Below are positions 15,814 to 25,445 of a stretch of 64,000 nt of DNA, piece after piece (position 1 is the stretch's first letter; every line of letters begins with the position of its first letter). The notes under the pieces are model-generated. The model made no database searches. It was not told the DNA's origin and was given only the letters and a program-made list of their open reading frames with translations. Both the position numbers and the translations under genes were made by a program. This stretch comes from Arthrobacter sp. YN (GTDB lineage Bacteria > Actinomycetota > Actinomycetes > Actinomycetales > Micrococcaceae), in assembly GCF_002224285.1 (NCBI RefSeq), contig NZ_CP022436.1, positions 4,464,001 to 4,528,000 on the forward strand, in the 5' to 3' direction.

Positions 15814-17393
15814 TTGGCATCACCCGTCTGCATTTCCTCGGGCGGCCCAAGCGGTGGCACCTCGACCGAGTCGCCCAGGACCGAGTGGATATAGGCCGAA
15901 CGATCCAGCATGATCCCGGCGGAACCGTCAGCTACTTGGAAGAGCGGACCGGCGAAGACCGTCAGCGCGACACCGAAAACTACCAGTCCCGCCGTCGAAC
16001 CAACCATGGTCCGCGGCAAGACGCCCACGTTCCCGGGATTCAGGAGAGCTGGGTCCGGGTACTCAGCGTCTTCGGGCTTGCGCCAGAAGGCCCTGTTCCA
16101 CACGCGGGCGATGGCCAGCAGCGTCAGGAGGCTGGTGACCACGCCACCCACAACCAGCGTGATGGCCAAGGGTGTTCCCAGGTCCACGCCGGCCTGCAGG
16201 AGGCCCAACTTTCCCAGGAAGCCTGAGAACGGCGGAATGCCTGCGAGGTTCATGGCCGGGACGAAGAACAGCAAGGCCAGCAACGGGGAAAGCTTGGCCA
16301 AACCACCCAACCGGTCCATGGACGAACTGCCGCCCCTGCGTTCTATGAGACCAGTGACCAGGAACAGGCTGGTCTGCACGGTAATGTGGTGCGCCACGTA
16401 GAAGACGGCGGCGCCCAACCCTGCAACGGAACTCATCGCCAGACCAAACACCATGTACCCGATGTGGCTGACCAGGGTGAACGACAACAGACGTTTGATA
16501 TCGCTTTGGGCCAAGGCACCTAAAATGCCCACCACCATGGTCAGTAACGCCACCACCATGAGGGGAACATTCAGGGTGTCACCGGGGAACAGGAGTGTTT
16601 CCGTGCGGACCATGGCGTAGACACCCACTTTGGTCAGCAAACCTGCGAACACGGCCGTAACCGGCGCCGGTGCCGTCGGGTAGGAGTCGGGGAGCCAGAA
16701 GGACAGCGGGAACACGGCCGCCTTGATGCCGAAGGCCACCAACAGCATGACGTGCAGGAGGTTTTGGGTGCCTTGGTCCAGTTCCGCCAATTTGATGGCA
16801 AGGTCCGCCATGGTGATGGTCCCCGTGGCCCCGTAGATCATGGCGATGGCGATGAGGAACAGTACGGATGACACCACTGACACCACCACATAGGTGACGC
16901 CTGCACGGATGCGCGGCCCGGTGCCGCCCAAGGTCATGAGCACGTAGCTCGCCGTCAGCAGGATCTCGAAGCCTACGTAGAGGTTGAAGAGATCGCCGGT
17001 GAGGAAGGCGTTGGACACGCCCGCCACCAGGATCAGGTACGTGGGGTGGAAGATCGAGACGGGTGCTTCCTGGTCGCCGTCGGCCATGCCTTGGCCGGTG
17101 GCGTAGATCAACACCGCAAGGCTTACCACGGTGGAGACAACCAACATGAGCGAGGAGAACTGGTCCACTACCAGGACCACGCCCCACGGCGGCAGCCATC
17201 CGCCCAAGGTGACTGACGTCGTGCCACCGTCCCATACGGAGATCAGCAGGAGGCACTCGAGCAGCAGCGTCGCACTCAGGATGCCGATACTCACCACACG
17301 CTGGGCGGTGTGGTGCCTGATTAACAGGAACGCAAGAGCGGCACCCAGAATCGGCAGGAGGACAGCTAGCGGCGACAGGTTTGCGAGATTCAC
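15810..17393 (-). CDS. mrpD: Na+/H+ antiporter subunit D (NuoN/NuoL-like)
   Basis: 527 residues, about fourteen hydrophobic helices, homologous to the proton-pumping subunits of complex I. Conserved charged positions visible include FEILLTASY, a lysine in FGIKAAVFPLSFWLPDSYPTAPAPV, and AVFAGLLTKVGVYAMVR. Proton-translocating subunit, paired with MrpA. ATG start; four-base overlap with mrpC. Normal family length. Confidence 0.95.
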   Translation of the reverse strand: MNLANLSPLAVLLPILGAALAFLLIRHHTAQRVVSIGILSATLLLECLLLISVWDGGTTSVTLGGWLPPWGVVLVVDQFSSLMLVVSTVVSLAVLIYATGQGMADGDQEAPVSIFHPTYLILVAGVSNAFLTGDLFNLYVGFEILLTASYVLMTLGGTGPRIRAGVTYVVVSVVSSVLFLIAIAMIYGATGTITMADLAIKLAELDQGTQNLLHVMLLVAFGIKAAVFPLSFWLPDSYPTAPAPVTAVFAGLLTKVGVYAMVRTETLLFPGDTLNVPLMVVALLTMVVGILGALAQSDIKRLLSFTLVSHIGYMVFGLAMSSVAGLGAAVFYVAHHITVQTSLFLVTGLIERRGGSSSMDRLGGLAKLSPLLALLFFVPAMNLAGIPPFSGFLGKLGLLQAGVDLGTPLAITLVVGGVVTSLLTLLAIARVWNRAFWRKPEDAEYPDPALLNPGNVGVLPRTMVGSTAGLVVFGVALTVFAGPLFQVADGSAGIMLDRSAYIHSVLGDSVEVPPLGPPEEMQTGDAK

Positions 17394-17890
17394 GCGCTGC
17401 CTCCTTCCTGGTTTGGTGCCTTGCTGGGGGTCTCGGTTGCTTCGGGGTGAGTGTGGTCCGAGGTGTTGGCAGGGGTGACGGCGAATTCCGAGGTTTCCAA
17501 CGGCACAATGGCGTCGTCCTCAGCATCGAAGCTGGGCGTCTTGGCAACGCGACGGTCCTCAAGGTCATCCTGGATTTCGTCCTGCCGCGCCAGGACCCAC
17601 GTGCGGTAGATGATGCCCAGCATGAAGGCCGTCACGGCGAAGGAAATCACGATCGAGGTAAGGATCAGCGCTTGGGGCAGAGGATCGCTATAGGCGTCCG
17701 GGCTGGTTTCTTTGGTGAACAAGGGGGCCAACCCGGCGTATCCGCCGGTGGTCAGGATCAGGATGTTGGTGGCATTGGCCAGCAACATCAAGCCCAACAG
17801 CACACGCGTCAGGCTCCGCTCCAGGATTAAGTAGATGCCGCAGGCGTACAAAACGCCCATGACGATCAGCAGGGTCAGGTTGATGCTCAT
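17390..17890 (-). CDS. mrpC: Na+/H+ antiporter subunit C (NuoK-like) with long acidic tail
   Basis: 166 residues. The first ~110 are the three-helix NuoK-like MnhC core (GIYLILERSLTRVLLGLMLL; DPLPQALILTSIVISFAVTAF). The last ~50 form an acidic, Thr/Pro-rich cytoplasmic tail longer than in Bacillus MrpC (~113 residues). Similar tails occur in actinobacteria; role unknown. Overlaps both neighbours by four bases. Confidence 0.93.
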   Translation of the reverse strand: MSINLTLLIVMGVLYACGIYLILERSLTRVLLGLMLLANATNILILTTGGYAGLAPLFTKETSPDAYSDPLPQALILTSIVISFAVTAFMLGIIYRTWVLARQDEIQDDLEDRRVAKTPSFDAEDDAIVPLETSEFAVTPANTSDHTHPEATETPSKAPNQEGGSA

Positions 17891-20800
17891 GCGGTACCTT
17901 TCCCGGATGCGGCGGATTCAGCGGCTTCGCCTGCAAGGTCGGCGGCGTCTTCCTCTGCCAGGGGCGCGCCCTGGCCCTCAAAGTGTTCATCGATTTCGGC
18001 ACCGAGGCTGCGGAGAACGTCGAGGGCCAAGCCCACCACCACGATGTACACGCCGATGTCGAAGATGGTGGAGGTGACAAACTTGACGTCTCCGAAGACC
18101 GGCAGCCAGAACTCGATGATCGCGCTCTGGAACACCTGTCCGCCGAGGAAGAGCGGTACCAGACCCGAGGCTGCCGCCGTCGCGAGTCCCGTCCCCAAAA
18201 GAGTTCCGGCGCTGACTGTCGCAGCCTCGCTCAACTCGAACCGGCCGCCCGCAAGATACCGGATGGTCAGGGCAAGCCCCGCGGTGAGGCCACCGGCGAA
18301 ACCGCCGCCAGGCAGGTTATGGCCGGCAAGGAGGAGGTAGATGGAGAAGACGATCATCGAGTGGAAAATCAGTCTGGTCACCACTTCGAAGATGATCGAG
18401 CGGCGTTCGGGAGCCAGGGTGCGGCCCGCCACCAGCCACGCGTCGCGGCTGACGTCAGTGAACTTTTTGGCCACGGCCAGCGTGGCACCGTCCCGGGAGT
18501 CACGGTCGACGCCGGTGCGCCGCCCCACGCTGCCTTCCGGCACTGCCTCTGAGGTCTTAATCCGATCACCGCGGCTGCGAACGAAGATCAGGCTGGCCAC
18601 GCCCGTGGCCGCGATGGCGAGCACTGAAATTTCGCCGAACGTGTCCCAGGCGCGAATGTCCACCAAGGTCACATTGACGACGTTCAGGCCGCCACCGCCC
18701 TCATACGCCAGACGTGGGAAGTCCAAGGAAATGGGTGTGGCCACGCGGGCTCCCATGGCATAGATCGCCACGAAGATCATGGTGATGCCGAACGCTGCAC
18801 CGATGATCACGCGGATCACCCGAAGCCTGCCCCCGGTCCTGTCCCGGAGCTCAGCCGGTAGGCTGCGCATGGCGAGCACGAACGCCACCAGGACGATGGT
18901 CTCCACCAGCATCTGTGTCAGTGCCAGGTCCGGAGCGCCCTGCAAAGCAAACATAAGGGCAATGCCGTAGCCGGTCACGGACACCATGAGGACCGCAAGG
19001 AAACGCTTGTTGGCCCGGACAGCAGCCAACGCACCCACCACGATTCCCGCTCCGGCAACCATTTGCAGCGGAGAGTTGGGGTCGATGAAGTAGATGCCTT
19101 CCGGCAGGGGCTTGTTGGCCGCAATCAAAGCGGCCAGCGGTACAGCGAAAGCTACGGTGAGGATGACCGCCAAGTAGAAGTAGAGCGAACCACGCTGCGT
19201 ACGGCCAGTGACCCAGACAGCGATGTCGTCCAGCGCGCCGATGGTGTGCTGGTAGGCCCGGTCGCCATCAATCCAGTCCGGAACCAGGCTTTGTACCCGG
19301 GACACCATGTTGCGTCCGTAGAACATCGCAGCACCTGCCGCGAACGTTATCGCTGTCAGCCCCAGCGCGGGGGTGAAGCCGTGCCACAAAGCCAAGTGTC
19401 CGGCGTCGACCGCGTCCGGCCTTTCGGCGAACAGCGCCGCATAAGGCTGGATCCACGTGTCGACGGGAGCCGGCCACAGGCCGTAAACGATGGTGAGCAA
19501 GCTGAGGATTGCAGGGGCTGCCAGAAACGCAGGCTTGATCGGTTTGAACGGCGTGGGTTCTACACCCGGCTTGGTGGCAAACGCGCCCCACATGAAACGG
19601 GCGCTGTACGCGAACGTGAGGATCGAGCCGATCACCAGGCCCACCAGCATCCAGACACCCCAGGCGGGAGCGTTGCGGCCAGTGGCGAAATGGACAAAAG
19701 ACTCAAGGACGGATTCCTTGGCAACGAAGCCAGCCAAAGGCGTCACGCCAGCCATGGAAGCCGCGGCAATCGCCGCCACCACGCCGAGGGCTCGGGAAGA
19801 ACGGAAGACACCGGAAAGTTTGCGGATATCGCGTGTTCCTGATTGGTGGTCAATGATGCCCACCACCAGGAACAGCGCAGCCTTGAACAGTCCGTGGGCC
19901 AACAGGAGCGCGAGCCCTGCCAGTGCCGCGTCCGGCCGTCCAAGGCCCACCACCATGGTGAGGAAGCCCAGTTGACTCACCGTGCCGTAGGCGAGGATGA
20001 GCTTGATGTCAGTCTGGCGGAGGGCCCGGTAACCACCCACGAGCATGGTGGCCATGCCCAGCCCCAGAACCACCGGCAACCAGAATTCCGATTCGGAGAA
20101 GCCCGGCGCCAGTCGGGCGACGATGTAAATGCCGGCCTTCACCATCGCCGCGGCGTGCAAGTATGCGCTGACGGGTGTGGGAGCGGCCATGGCGCCCGGC
20201 AGCCAGAAGTGGAACGGAACCAGCGCCGATTTTGTCACGGCACCGGCCAGGATAAGTACGACGGCGGCAGCCACCGCTCCCTGCATCGGGCCGGTCATGA
20301 GCGTCCCGGCTTGGTCCAGGATGGCTGAAATGCGGTAGGTCCCGGCTGCCTGGCCCATGATGATCAGGCCAACAAGCATCGCGAGGCCACCGGCGGTGGT
20401 GACCATGAGCGCCTGCAGCGCCGAGCGGCGGGCGGCCAAGCGGGTGCGCGCATAACCGATCAGCAGGTAGGACAGGATGGTGGTGAGTTCCCAGAAGATG
20501 AACAGCATCAGGAGGTCATCGGAAGTCACCAAGCCGAACATGGCTCCGGCGAAGGCGAGGAGTTGGGCACCGAAGCCGCCCAAGTCCGCGTCTTTGTTTT
20601 TAAAGTAGCGCGCACAGTAGACCAGCACCAAGGAGCCCACACCGAGGATCAAGAGGGACATGACCCACGCCAAGGGATCCATGCGGAAGGCCAGCTCCAG
20701 CTTAAGGCTGGGGATCCAGGGCAGTACTTCTTCTATGCCGCCACCGGAATATACAGGCCCGTACTGGAAGAGCAGCCAAATGAATGCGCCTGCCGGAACA

Positions 20801-20895
20801 GCTGCCAGTGCGTAGAAGGCGTTCCTGCCAAGTTTGCTGAAGATCAAGGGCGCCACAGTTGCCGCTACAAAGGTGATGGCGAGAACTGTGATCAC
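17887..20895 (-). CDS. mrpA: Na+/H+ antiporter subunit A with fused subunit B domain
   Basis: 1002 residues, first gene of the operon. Residues 1-~650 are the NuoL-like antiporter module (GVGSLVLVYCARYF; FHFWLPGAMAAPTPVSAYLHAAAMVKAGIY). They are followed by the MrpA C-terminal domain and, at ~820-960, a complete MnhB domain (RLIFHSMIVFSIYLLLAGHN and GGGFAGGL). No separate mrpB exists here, so the AB fusion explains the gene count. The start is GTG at 20895 with GGAG seven bases upstream. The product exports Na+ in exchange for H+ and supports pH homeostasis. Confidence 0.95.
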   Translation of the reverse strand: MITVLAITFVAATVAPLIFSKLGRNAFYALAAVPAGAFIWLLFQYGPVYSGGGIEEVLPWIPSLKLELAFRMDPLAWVMSLLILGVGSLVLVYCARYFKNKDADLGGFGAQLLAFAGAMFGLVTSDDLLMLFIFWELTTILSYLLIGYARTRLAARRSALQALMVTTAGGLAMLVGLIIMGQAAGTYRISAILDQAGTLMTGPMQGAVAAAVVLILAGAVTKSALVPFHFWLPGAMAAPTPVSAYLHAAAMVKAGIYIVARLAPGFSESEFWLPVVLGLGMATMLVGGYRALRQTDIKLILAYGTVSQLGFLTMVVGLGRPDAALAGLALLLAHGLFKAALFLVVGIIDHQSGTRDIRKLSGVFRSSRALGVVAAIAAASMAGVTPLAGFVAKESVLESFVHFATGRNAPAWGVWMLVGLVIGSILTFAYSARFMWGAFATKPGVEPTPFKPIKPAFLAAPAILSLLTIVYGLWPAPVDTWIQPYAALFAERPDAVDAGHLALWHGFTPALGLTAITFAAGAAMFYGRNMVSRVQSLVPDWIDGDRAYQHTIGALDDIAVWVTGRTQRGSLYFYLAVILTVAFAVPLAALIAANKPLPEGIYFIDPNSPLQMVAGAGIVVGALAAVRANKRFLAVLMVSVTGYGIALMFALQGAPDLALTQMLVETIVLVAFVLAMRSLPAELRDRTGGRLRVIRVIIGAAFGITMIFVAIYAMGARVATPISLDFPRLAYEGGGGLNVVNVTLVDIRAWDTFGEISVLAIAATGVASLIFVRSRGDRIKTSEAVPEGSVGRRTGVDRDSRDGATLAVAKKFTDVSRDAWLVAGRTLAPERRSIIFEVVTRLIFHSMIVFSIYLLLAGHNLPGGGFAGGLTAGLALTIRYLAGGRFELSEAATVSAGTLLGTGLATAAASGLVPLFLGGQVFQSAIIEFWLPVFGDVKFVTSTIFDIGVYIVVVGLALDVLRSLGAEIDEHFEGQGAPLAEEDAADLAGEAAESAASGKGTA

Positions 20896-21095
20896 TGTTT
20901 TCTCCGCAAAGTCAGGAACGAATTGTCAAAGTTGGAGCAGGCGGTCATACGTTGGGTTCGGTTTAGCTAGTTTATCAAGCGGGACGGACAGTTTTTCGCC
21001 AAGGAAGCGGGCTGGAGGTTACGTTTCAATCCCTGTTCTCCACATAGCGGTCTGTCATCCGCCCGCCGTTCTCCCCTCCGCTATAGCATCGGGCT

Positions 21096-22499
21096 ATGAA
21101 CCCGGCCGTAGTTCCCGAAGCCTCCCCACCGACCTCCGAGCTCGCCTCAGGACCTGTCGCCTCCAAGAAGGGCCAGATCCTTGCGTGGGCTTCCTGGGAC
21201 TGGGGTTCGGCTGCATTCAATGCGGTCATGACCACGTTCGTTTTCACCGTGTACCTCACGTCCAATGCTTTCGGCGGGGAGGACGCTGCCTCGGCGGCGC
21301 TGGGTGCTGCCCTGGCCATCGCTGGCCTGGCCATTGCACTGCTTGCTCCTGTCACTGGGCAGCGTTCGGACGCCGGCGGCCGCCGCAAGCTGTGGCTCGG
21401 GGTCAACACAGCCGCCACTGCCGTGCTCACTGCGCTCTGCTTCTTTGTCTTTCCCCAGCCCGAGTTCCTGTTGCTGGGTGTTTGCCTCATCGCGCTGGGC
21501 AACGTCTTCTTTGAGTTCGCCGGCGTCAACTACAACGCCATGCTGGCGCAGATCTCCACACCCAAGAACATTGGCAAGGTCAGCGGCTTTGGCTGGGCCA
21601 TGGGATACCTGGGCGGAATCGTTGCCCTTCTGCTGGTTCTGCAACTGTTCGTCCAGCCGTCCTTCGACTGGTTTGGCGCCTCGACGCAGGACTCCCTCAA
21701 CATCAGGCTCGTGGCAGTCTTCTCTGCGCTGTGGTTCTTCATTTTCGCCCTGCCAGTGATGTTCGCCGTCCCTGAAGTCCAGGCGAAGAAGGCCACCGCT
21801 TCCTTGGGGTTCCTGGCCTCCTACAAGTTGCTGATCCGCCGTATCGGGGCCATCTACCGGACCAGCCCGCACACCATCTACTTCCTGCTTTCCAGCGCAA
21901 TCTTCCGCGATGGCCTCGCTGCTGTGTTTACCTTCGGCGGTGTCATTGCTGCAGGTACGTTCGGTTTCGAACTCAAGGAAGTCATCTTCTTCGCCATCTT
22001 CGGCAACGTGGTCGCTGCCGTCGGCGCCATCATCGGCGGTTTCCTGGATGACAGGATCGGACCAAAAACTGTGATCGTCCTGTCTTTGGTCGGCCTCCTC
22101 ATCGCCGGCACCTTCATCCTGATCCTGGGCAACGGCGACTACGTCTTCCTCGGTAACAAGTGGCCCGGCAGCAACACTTTTTGGGTCTTCGGCCTGCTGC
22201 TCTGCCTGTTCGTAGGCCCTGCGCAATCGTCCTCGCGGGCCTACCTGGCCAGGCTTGCACCGGAAGGCGAGGCCGGCGAACTCTTCGGCTTGTACGCCAC
22301 TACCGGTCGGGCCGTCAGCTTCCTGGCCCCCACCCTCTTCACCCTGTGCATCGCCATCGCCTCTCCCTTGGTTGCCGAGGGCGAAGCCCAACGTTGGGGC
22401 ATCCTCGGAATCATGGTGGTCCTGCTTGCCGGCCTCTTGGTGATCCTGCCGGTCAAGCCGCCGGCGAAAGTGGAAATAGCTGTGGTCCCCGAGCGTTAA
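21096..22499 (+). CDS. MFS transporter, UMF1/Atg22-like family
   Basis: 467 residues with about twelve hydrophobic helices. The N-terminal motif LAWASWDWGSAAFNAVMTTFVFTVYL and the FAGVNYNAMLAQIS segment are typical of the UMF1 group, related to yeast Atg22, an amino-acid effluxer; bacterial substrates are unknown. Residues 1-30 are a hydrophilic cytoplasmic tail. No clear ribosome site before the ATG. Divergent from mrpA across 200 bases that must hold both promoters. Confidence 0.85.
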   Translation: MNPAVVPEASPPTSELASGPVASKKGQILAWASWDWGSAAFNAVMTTFVFTVYLTSNAFGGEDAASAALGAALAIAGLAIALLAPVTGQRSDAGGRRKLWLGVNTAATAVLTALCFFVFPQPEFLLLGVCLIALGNVFFEFAGVNYNAMLAQISTPKNIGKVSGFGWAMGYLGGIVALLLVLQLFVQPSFDWFGASTQDSLNIRLVAVFSALWFFIFALPVMFAVPEVQAKKATASLGFLASYKLLIRRIGAIYRTSPHTIYFLLSSAIFRDGLAAVFTFGGVIAAGTFGFELKEVIFFAIFGNVVAAVGAIIGGFLDDRIGPKTVIVLSLVGLLIAGTFILILGNGDYVFLGNKWPGSNTFWVFGLLLCLFVGPAQSSSRAYLARLAPEGEAGELFGLYATTGRAVSFLAPTLFTLCIAIASPLVAEGEAQRWGILGIMVVLLAGLLVILPVKPPAKVEIAVVPER

Positions 22500-22565
22500 C
22501 TACAAAGGACCGGTTGAAGTGCGAGGGCCGTACCGGACCGGTTCAGGACAGTTTAGGGTGGAGCT

Positions 22566-23048
22566 ATGAACGTGGATGAGACCGAACTCCCGGGCCTTGG
22601 GGTCCGCAAGGACTTCGTGACGGCCTCAGGCCGTCGCATCGGTGTAGTGGAGCTGCGGGAAGGCGAAACAGAGCTTTTCGTCTCAACGTGGGACGATCCT
22701 GACACGTGCCAGGCGTCTATTCCGCTGACTGCCGATGAAGCGTCAACGCTGGGGAACCTGTTGGGCGGCCAGCACATTGCCATGCGCTTGGCAGAAGAGC
22801 ATCGCGAGATACCCGGCATTGTCACCCGCCAGTTCTCCATCACTCCTGATTCGCCCTTCGTCAACCAGCCCATGGGCAAGGCGCAGATCCGCACCCGCAG
22901 CGGTGTCTCCATCGTGGCGATCATGCGCGAAGGCGAGGTTGTCCCCTCGCCCGCACCCGACGTCGTACTTCACACCGGCGATTTGCTCGTAGCGGTCGGT
23001 ACCCAGGAAGGTCTTGACTCGGCAGCCGACATCCTTCGCAACGGCTGA
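22566..23048 (+). CDS. K+/H+ antiporter regulatory subunit, RCK_C domain (KhtT-like)
   Basis: 160 residues. The C-terminal ~80 (ITPDSPFVNQPMGKAQIRTRSGVSIVAI onward to VLHTGDLLVAVG) form a TrkA_C/RCK_C ligand-binding domain; the N-terminal half matches KhtT-type regulators. In Bacillus KhtT binds cyclic di-AMP and controls the KhtU exchanger. It precedes the antiporter gene by five bases, so the two form an operon. GGAG lies six bases before the ATG. By analogy a cytoplasmic gate for the neighbouring membrane subunit. Confidence 0.85.
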   Translation: MNVDETELPGLGVRKDFVTASGRRIGVVELREGETELFVSTWDDPDTCQASIPLTADEASTLGNLLGGQHIAMRLAEEHREIPGIVTRQFSITPDSPFVNQPMGKAQIRTRSGVSIVAIMREGEVVPSPAPDVVLHTGDLLVAVGTQEGLDSAADILRNG

Positions 23049-23053
23049 GCGGG

Positions 23054-24253
23054 ATGGACCCGCTCGCACTAGCCCTCGTTGAATTGGGGGCCGTCGTCTT
23101 CTGCCTCGGCCTCTTGGCTCGACTAGCGGGCCGAATCGGCATGTCCCCTATCCCCCTCTACCTCGTGGGTGGACTGGCCTTCGGCGCCGGCGGGTTCGTC
23201 AAGCTGGACGGCATGCACGAGTTCGCCCATCTTTCCGGGGAAATTGGCGTCATTCTCCTGCTGCTGATGCTCGGGTTGGAATATACGGCGTCCGAGCTGG
23301 TTACGGGCCTCCGGCGATCATGGCAAGCCGGTGTCGTGGATTTTGTCTTCAACTTCCTGCCTGGCGCAGGATTGGCCGTCCTCCTCGGCTGGGGGCTGGT
23401 AGGCGCCATCGTCATGGGTGGAGTTACCTACATATCCTCGTCAGGCATCGCGGCCAAGGTCATCACCGACCTGGGCCGGATTGGTAACCGCGAAACACCC
23501 GTGGTTCTCTCCATCCTCGTTTTCGAAGACCTGGCCATGGCCATTTACCTCCCCATCCTCACCGCCATCCTTGCCGGCGTCGGTTTCCTTGGCGGACTGC
23601 AGACCGTAGGCATTGCCCTTGCCGTTGTCACCGTGGTGTTGGTCATCGCGCTCAGGCACGGCCACCGCGTCTCGCAGGCAGTTCACAGCGAGAACTCCGA
23701 GGTATTCCTCCTGAACGTTCTGGGGCTGGCTCTTCTGGTAGCCGGCATCGCTTCTGCACTTCAGGTTTCCGCGGCCGTTGGCGCATTCATGTTGGGCATC
23801 GCCATCTCCGGCGCAACGGCCCACAATGCCACGAGAATCCTTGAGCCGCTGCGGGACCTTTTCGCGGCAATTTTCTTCGTGGCGTTCGGACTCAACACCG
23901 ATCCCACGTCGATTCCGCCTGTCCTCGGCTGGGCGCTTGTGCTGGCCGTCGTCACGGCGGCAACCAAAATGCTCACGGGGTTCTGGGCCGCCAAACGCGC
24001 CGGTATTGCGATGCCCGGCCGCTTCCGTGCAGGGGCCGCCTTGATCGCCCGCGGCGAATTCTCCATCGTCATCGCGGGCTTGGCCGTCGCTTCGGGAGCA
24101 GTTCCCGACGAACTCGCAGCACTCGCCACGGCCTACGTCCTCATCATGGCCATCCTGGGTCCGCTGGCTGCCCGCTTCGTGGAACCAGTGGTCAAGGCCC
24201 TCCGCCGAACCCCCGGCGCCCCGCCCCGGACCCCGGAGCGCGCCCCAGCCTAA
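23054..24253 (+). CDS. Cation:proton antiporter, CPA2 family (KhtU-like)
   Basis: 399 residues and about twelve hydrophobic helices of the Na+/H+ exchanger fold (CPA2/KefB type). Motifs: LLLLMLGLEYTASEL, SSGIAAKVITDLGR, the paired polar residues in VFEDLAMAIYLP, and ARGEFSIVIAGLA. There is no fused RCK domain; that role falls to the preceding KhtT-like protein. Predicted K+ (or Na+) efflux in exchange for protons. The gene runs into a run of palindromic repeats. Confidence 0.88.
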   Translation: MDPLALALVELGAVVFCLGLLARLAGRIGMSPIPLYLVGGLAFGAGGFVKLDGMHEFAHLSGEIGVILLLLMLGLEYTASELVTGLRRSWQAGVVDFVFNFLPGAGLAVLLGWGLVGAIVMGGVTYISSSGIAAKVITDLGRIGNRETPVVLSILVFEDLAMAIYLPILTAILAGVGFLGGLQTVGIALAVVTVVLVIALRHGHRVSQAVHSENSEVFLLNVLGLALLVAGIASALQVSAAVGAFMLGIAISGATAHNATRILEPLRDLFAAIFFVAFGLNTDPTSIPPVLGWALVLAVVTAATKMLTGFWAAKRAGIAMPGRFRAGAALIARGEFSIVIAGLAVASGAVPDELAALATAYVLIMAILGPLAARFVEPVVKALRRTPGAPPRTPERAPA

Positions 24254-24291
24254 CCCAGGCCTCCCCATCCTCCCGACCTCCCGACCTCGCC

Positions 24292-24348
24292 GAGGGGCGA
24301 CGTCTCAACCAAAAAGGGCCTACCCAAAGGGTCGAGACCTAACCCCTC
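24292..24348. repeat. REP-like palindromic element, copy 1
   Basis: 57-base imperfect palindrome: outer arms GAGGGG/CCCCTC, inner arms GTCTC/GAGAC and ACC/GGT, central AAAAAGGGC. Repeats with an 84-base period as copy 2. Confidence 0.8.
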
Positions 24349-24375
24349 ACCACACGCCCCACCACCTGTCTCGCC

Positions 24376-24432
24376 GAGGGGCGACTTCTCAACCAAAAAG
24401 GGCCCACCCAAAGGGTCGAAACCTAACCCCTC
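24376..24432. repeat. REP-like palindromic element, copy 2 (contains a gene's stop codon)
   Basis: Same 57-base layout as copy 1, differing at a few bases. Its right arm supplies the last codons and the TAG stop (24423-24425) of the nuclease-like gene on the minus strand. Confidence 0.8.
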
Positions 24433-25364
24433 GGCGGCCATCCGCCCTGTACTAGCGCCTCGCGGATGCGGCGAACAACGCCGTCGTAGCCGCGTTCCCG
24501 TACATGCTCGGCGGTAACGACGACAGAGATCCAGCCGTTTGATGCGAGCGCCGCCTCGCGTCGGATATCGGACTCCTTCTGAGCGGGACTAAGGTGATGG
24601 CCGCCGTCGTAATTGATCGCAACCTTGAAGTCGGGATAGGCGAGATCCGGCCACGCCACTTCGCGGCCCGACGGATCACGCACCGCGTAGCTCAGGACAG
24701 GTTCCGGCAGGAAGTCGCGGCCCATGGCCAGTCGCAGCCTGGTCTCGGGTACAGAATCGGCGCCCACACGGGTCAACTCCAGCGCTGCCCGCGCCTTCCG
24801 AATGCCACGCATGCCGGTATGTCGATCGACTTGTGCCTTGAGATCCTCAGCAGAGCAAAGGGGAATCCTGTTATGGCCGAAGCTACGGGTTTGGCTGCAG
24901 ATGAAGTAGTCGGCTGCAGCGACCAAGTCCTCGAAAGCCAGCACCGCAGCTAGATCCAGCCACGTGCGGGCGGGGCTGGTCACGGGAATCCCGTCCACGG
25001 AACTGATGTCCGGCACAGCGAGCACCATTCGATGTCCCTTGACTCCCCTGCGTTGAGGCCGAAATGTGCCGTCGGACCTCGTCAGATGAACCAGGAAATC
25101 CTGCTGGGCATCCCAAGGCAGTGGGCATCCCCACAGCATCGCAGCCGTCTCCCGACAGCAGATGGCTCCTTCAGTAATGCCGGTGAGGAGGCGGGCAGTG
25201 TGCGCAGGGTCCTGTTGTTCCCCCCAAGGAACCCGGACTCCCCTGCTGGCAACGCGAAGATCGCTATTCCAGGCACGATGATCCGGCATACCCGCCGCCC
25301 GCTGCTCGGCGAGCGTAAATGAACGGCCCCGTATCTCGATCGGGAGGGGCGTGGAAATCCTCAT
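24423..25364 (-). CDS. AbiEi-like winged helix plus DUF559/Vsr-type nuclease-fold protein
   Basis: About 313 residues. The N-terminal ~60 (SFTLAEQRAAGMPDHRAWNSDLRVASRGVRVP) resemble the AbiEi-type wHTH of actinobacterial DUF559 proteins. The C-terminal ~75 are a PD-(D/E)XK-like domain: PDLAYPDFKVAINYDG at ~239-254, then DIRREAALASNGW and VVVTAEHV. Homologues usually carry Glu before YDG; here it is Asn251, so catalysis is uncertain. The frame is open to 25643, but that extension runs through palindromic repeats, so I place the start at ATG 25364; no good ribosome site is seen. The gene ends inside repeat copy 2. Role unknown. Confidence 0.65.
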   Translation of the reverse strand: MRISTPLPIEIRGRSFTLAEQRAAGMPDHRAWNSDLRVASRGVRVPWGEQQDPAHTARLLTGITEGAICCRETAAMLWGCPLPWDAQQDFLVHLTRSDGTFRPQRRGVKGHRMVLAVPDISSVDGIPVTSPARTWLDLAAVLAFEDLVAAADYFICSQTRSFGHNRIPLCSAEDLKAQVDRHTGMRGIRKARAALELTRVGADSVPETRLRLAMGRDFLPEPVLSYAVRDPSGREVAWPDLAYPDFKVAINYDGGHHLSPAQKESDIRREAALASNGWISVVVTAEHVRERGYDGVVRRIREALVQGGWPPRG

Positions 25365-25445
25365 CAGCCATTGTTGGCATGGTTGAAGATGCGCTGAGAG
25401 GTTACCCACAGTGTGGAGGACTAGTGGAGCTGAGAAGGCCTCATC

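Noticed and set aside
21147..22391. 414-residue minus-strand frame
   Set aside because: Acidic, Gln/Asp-rich mirror of the UMF1 MFS gene; not a real protein pattern.
24250..24441. 63-residue minus-strand frame with repeated SPLGE motifs
   Set aside because: It is the translation of two palindromic repeats; the apparent protein repeat only mirrors the DNA repeat.
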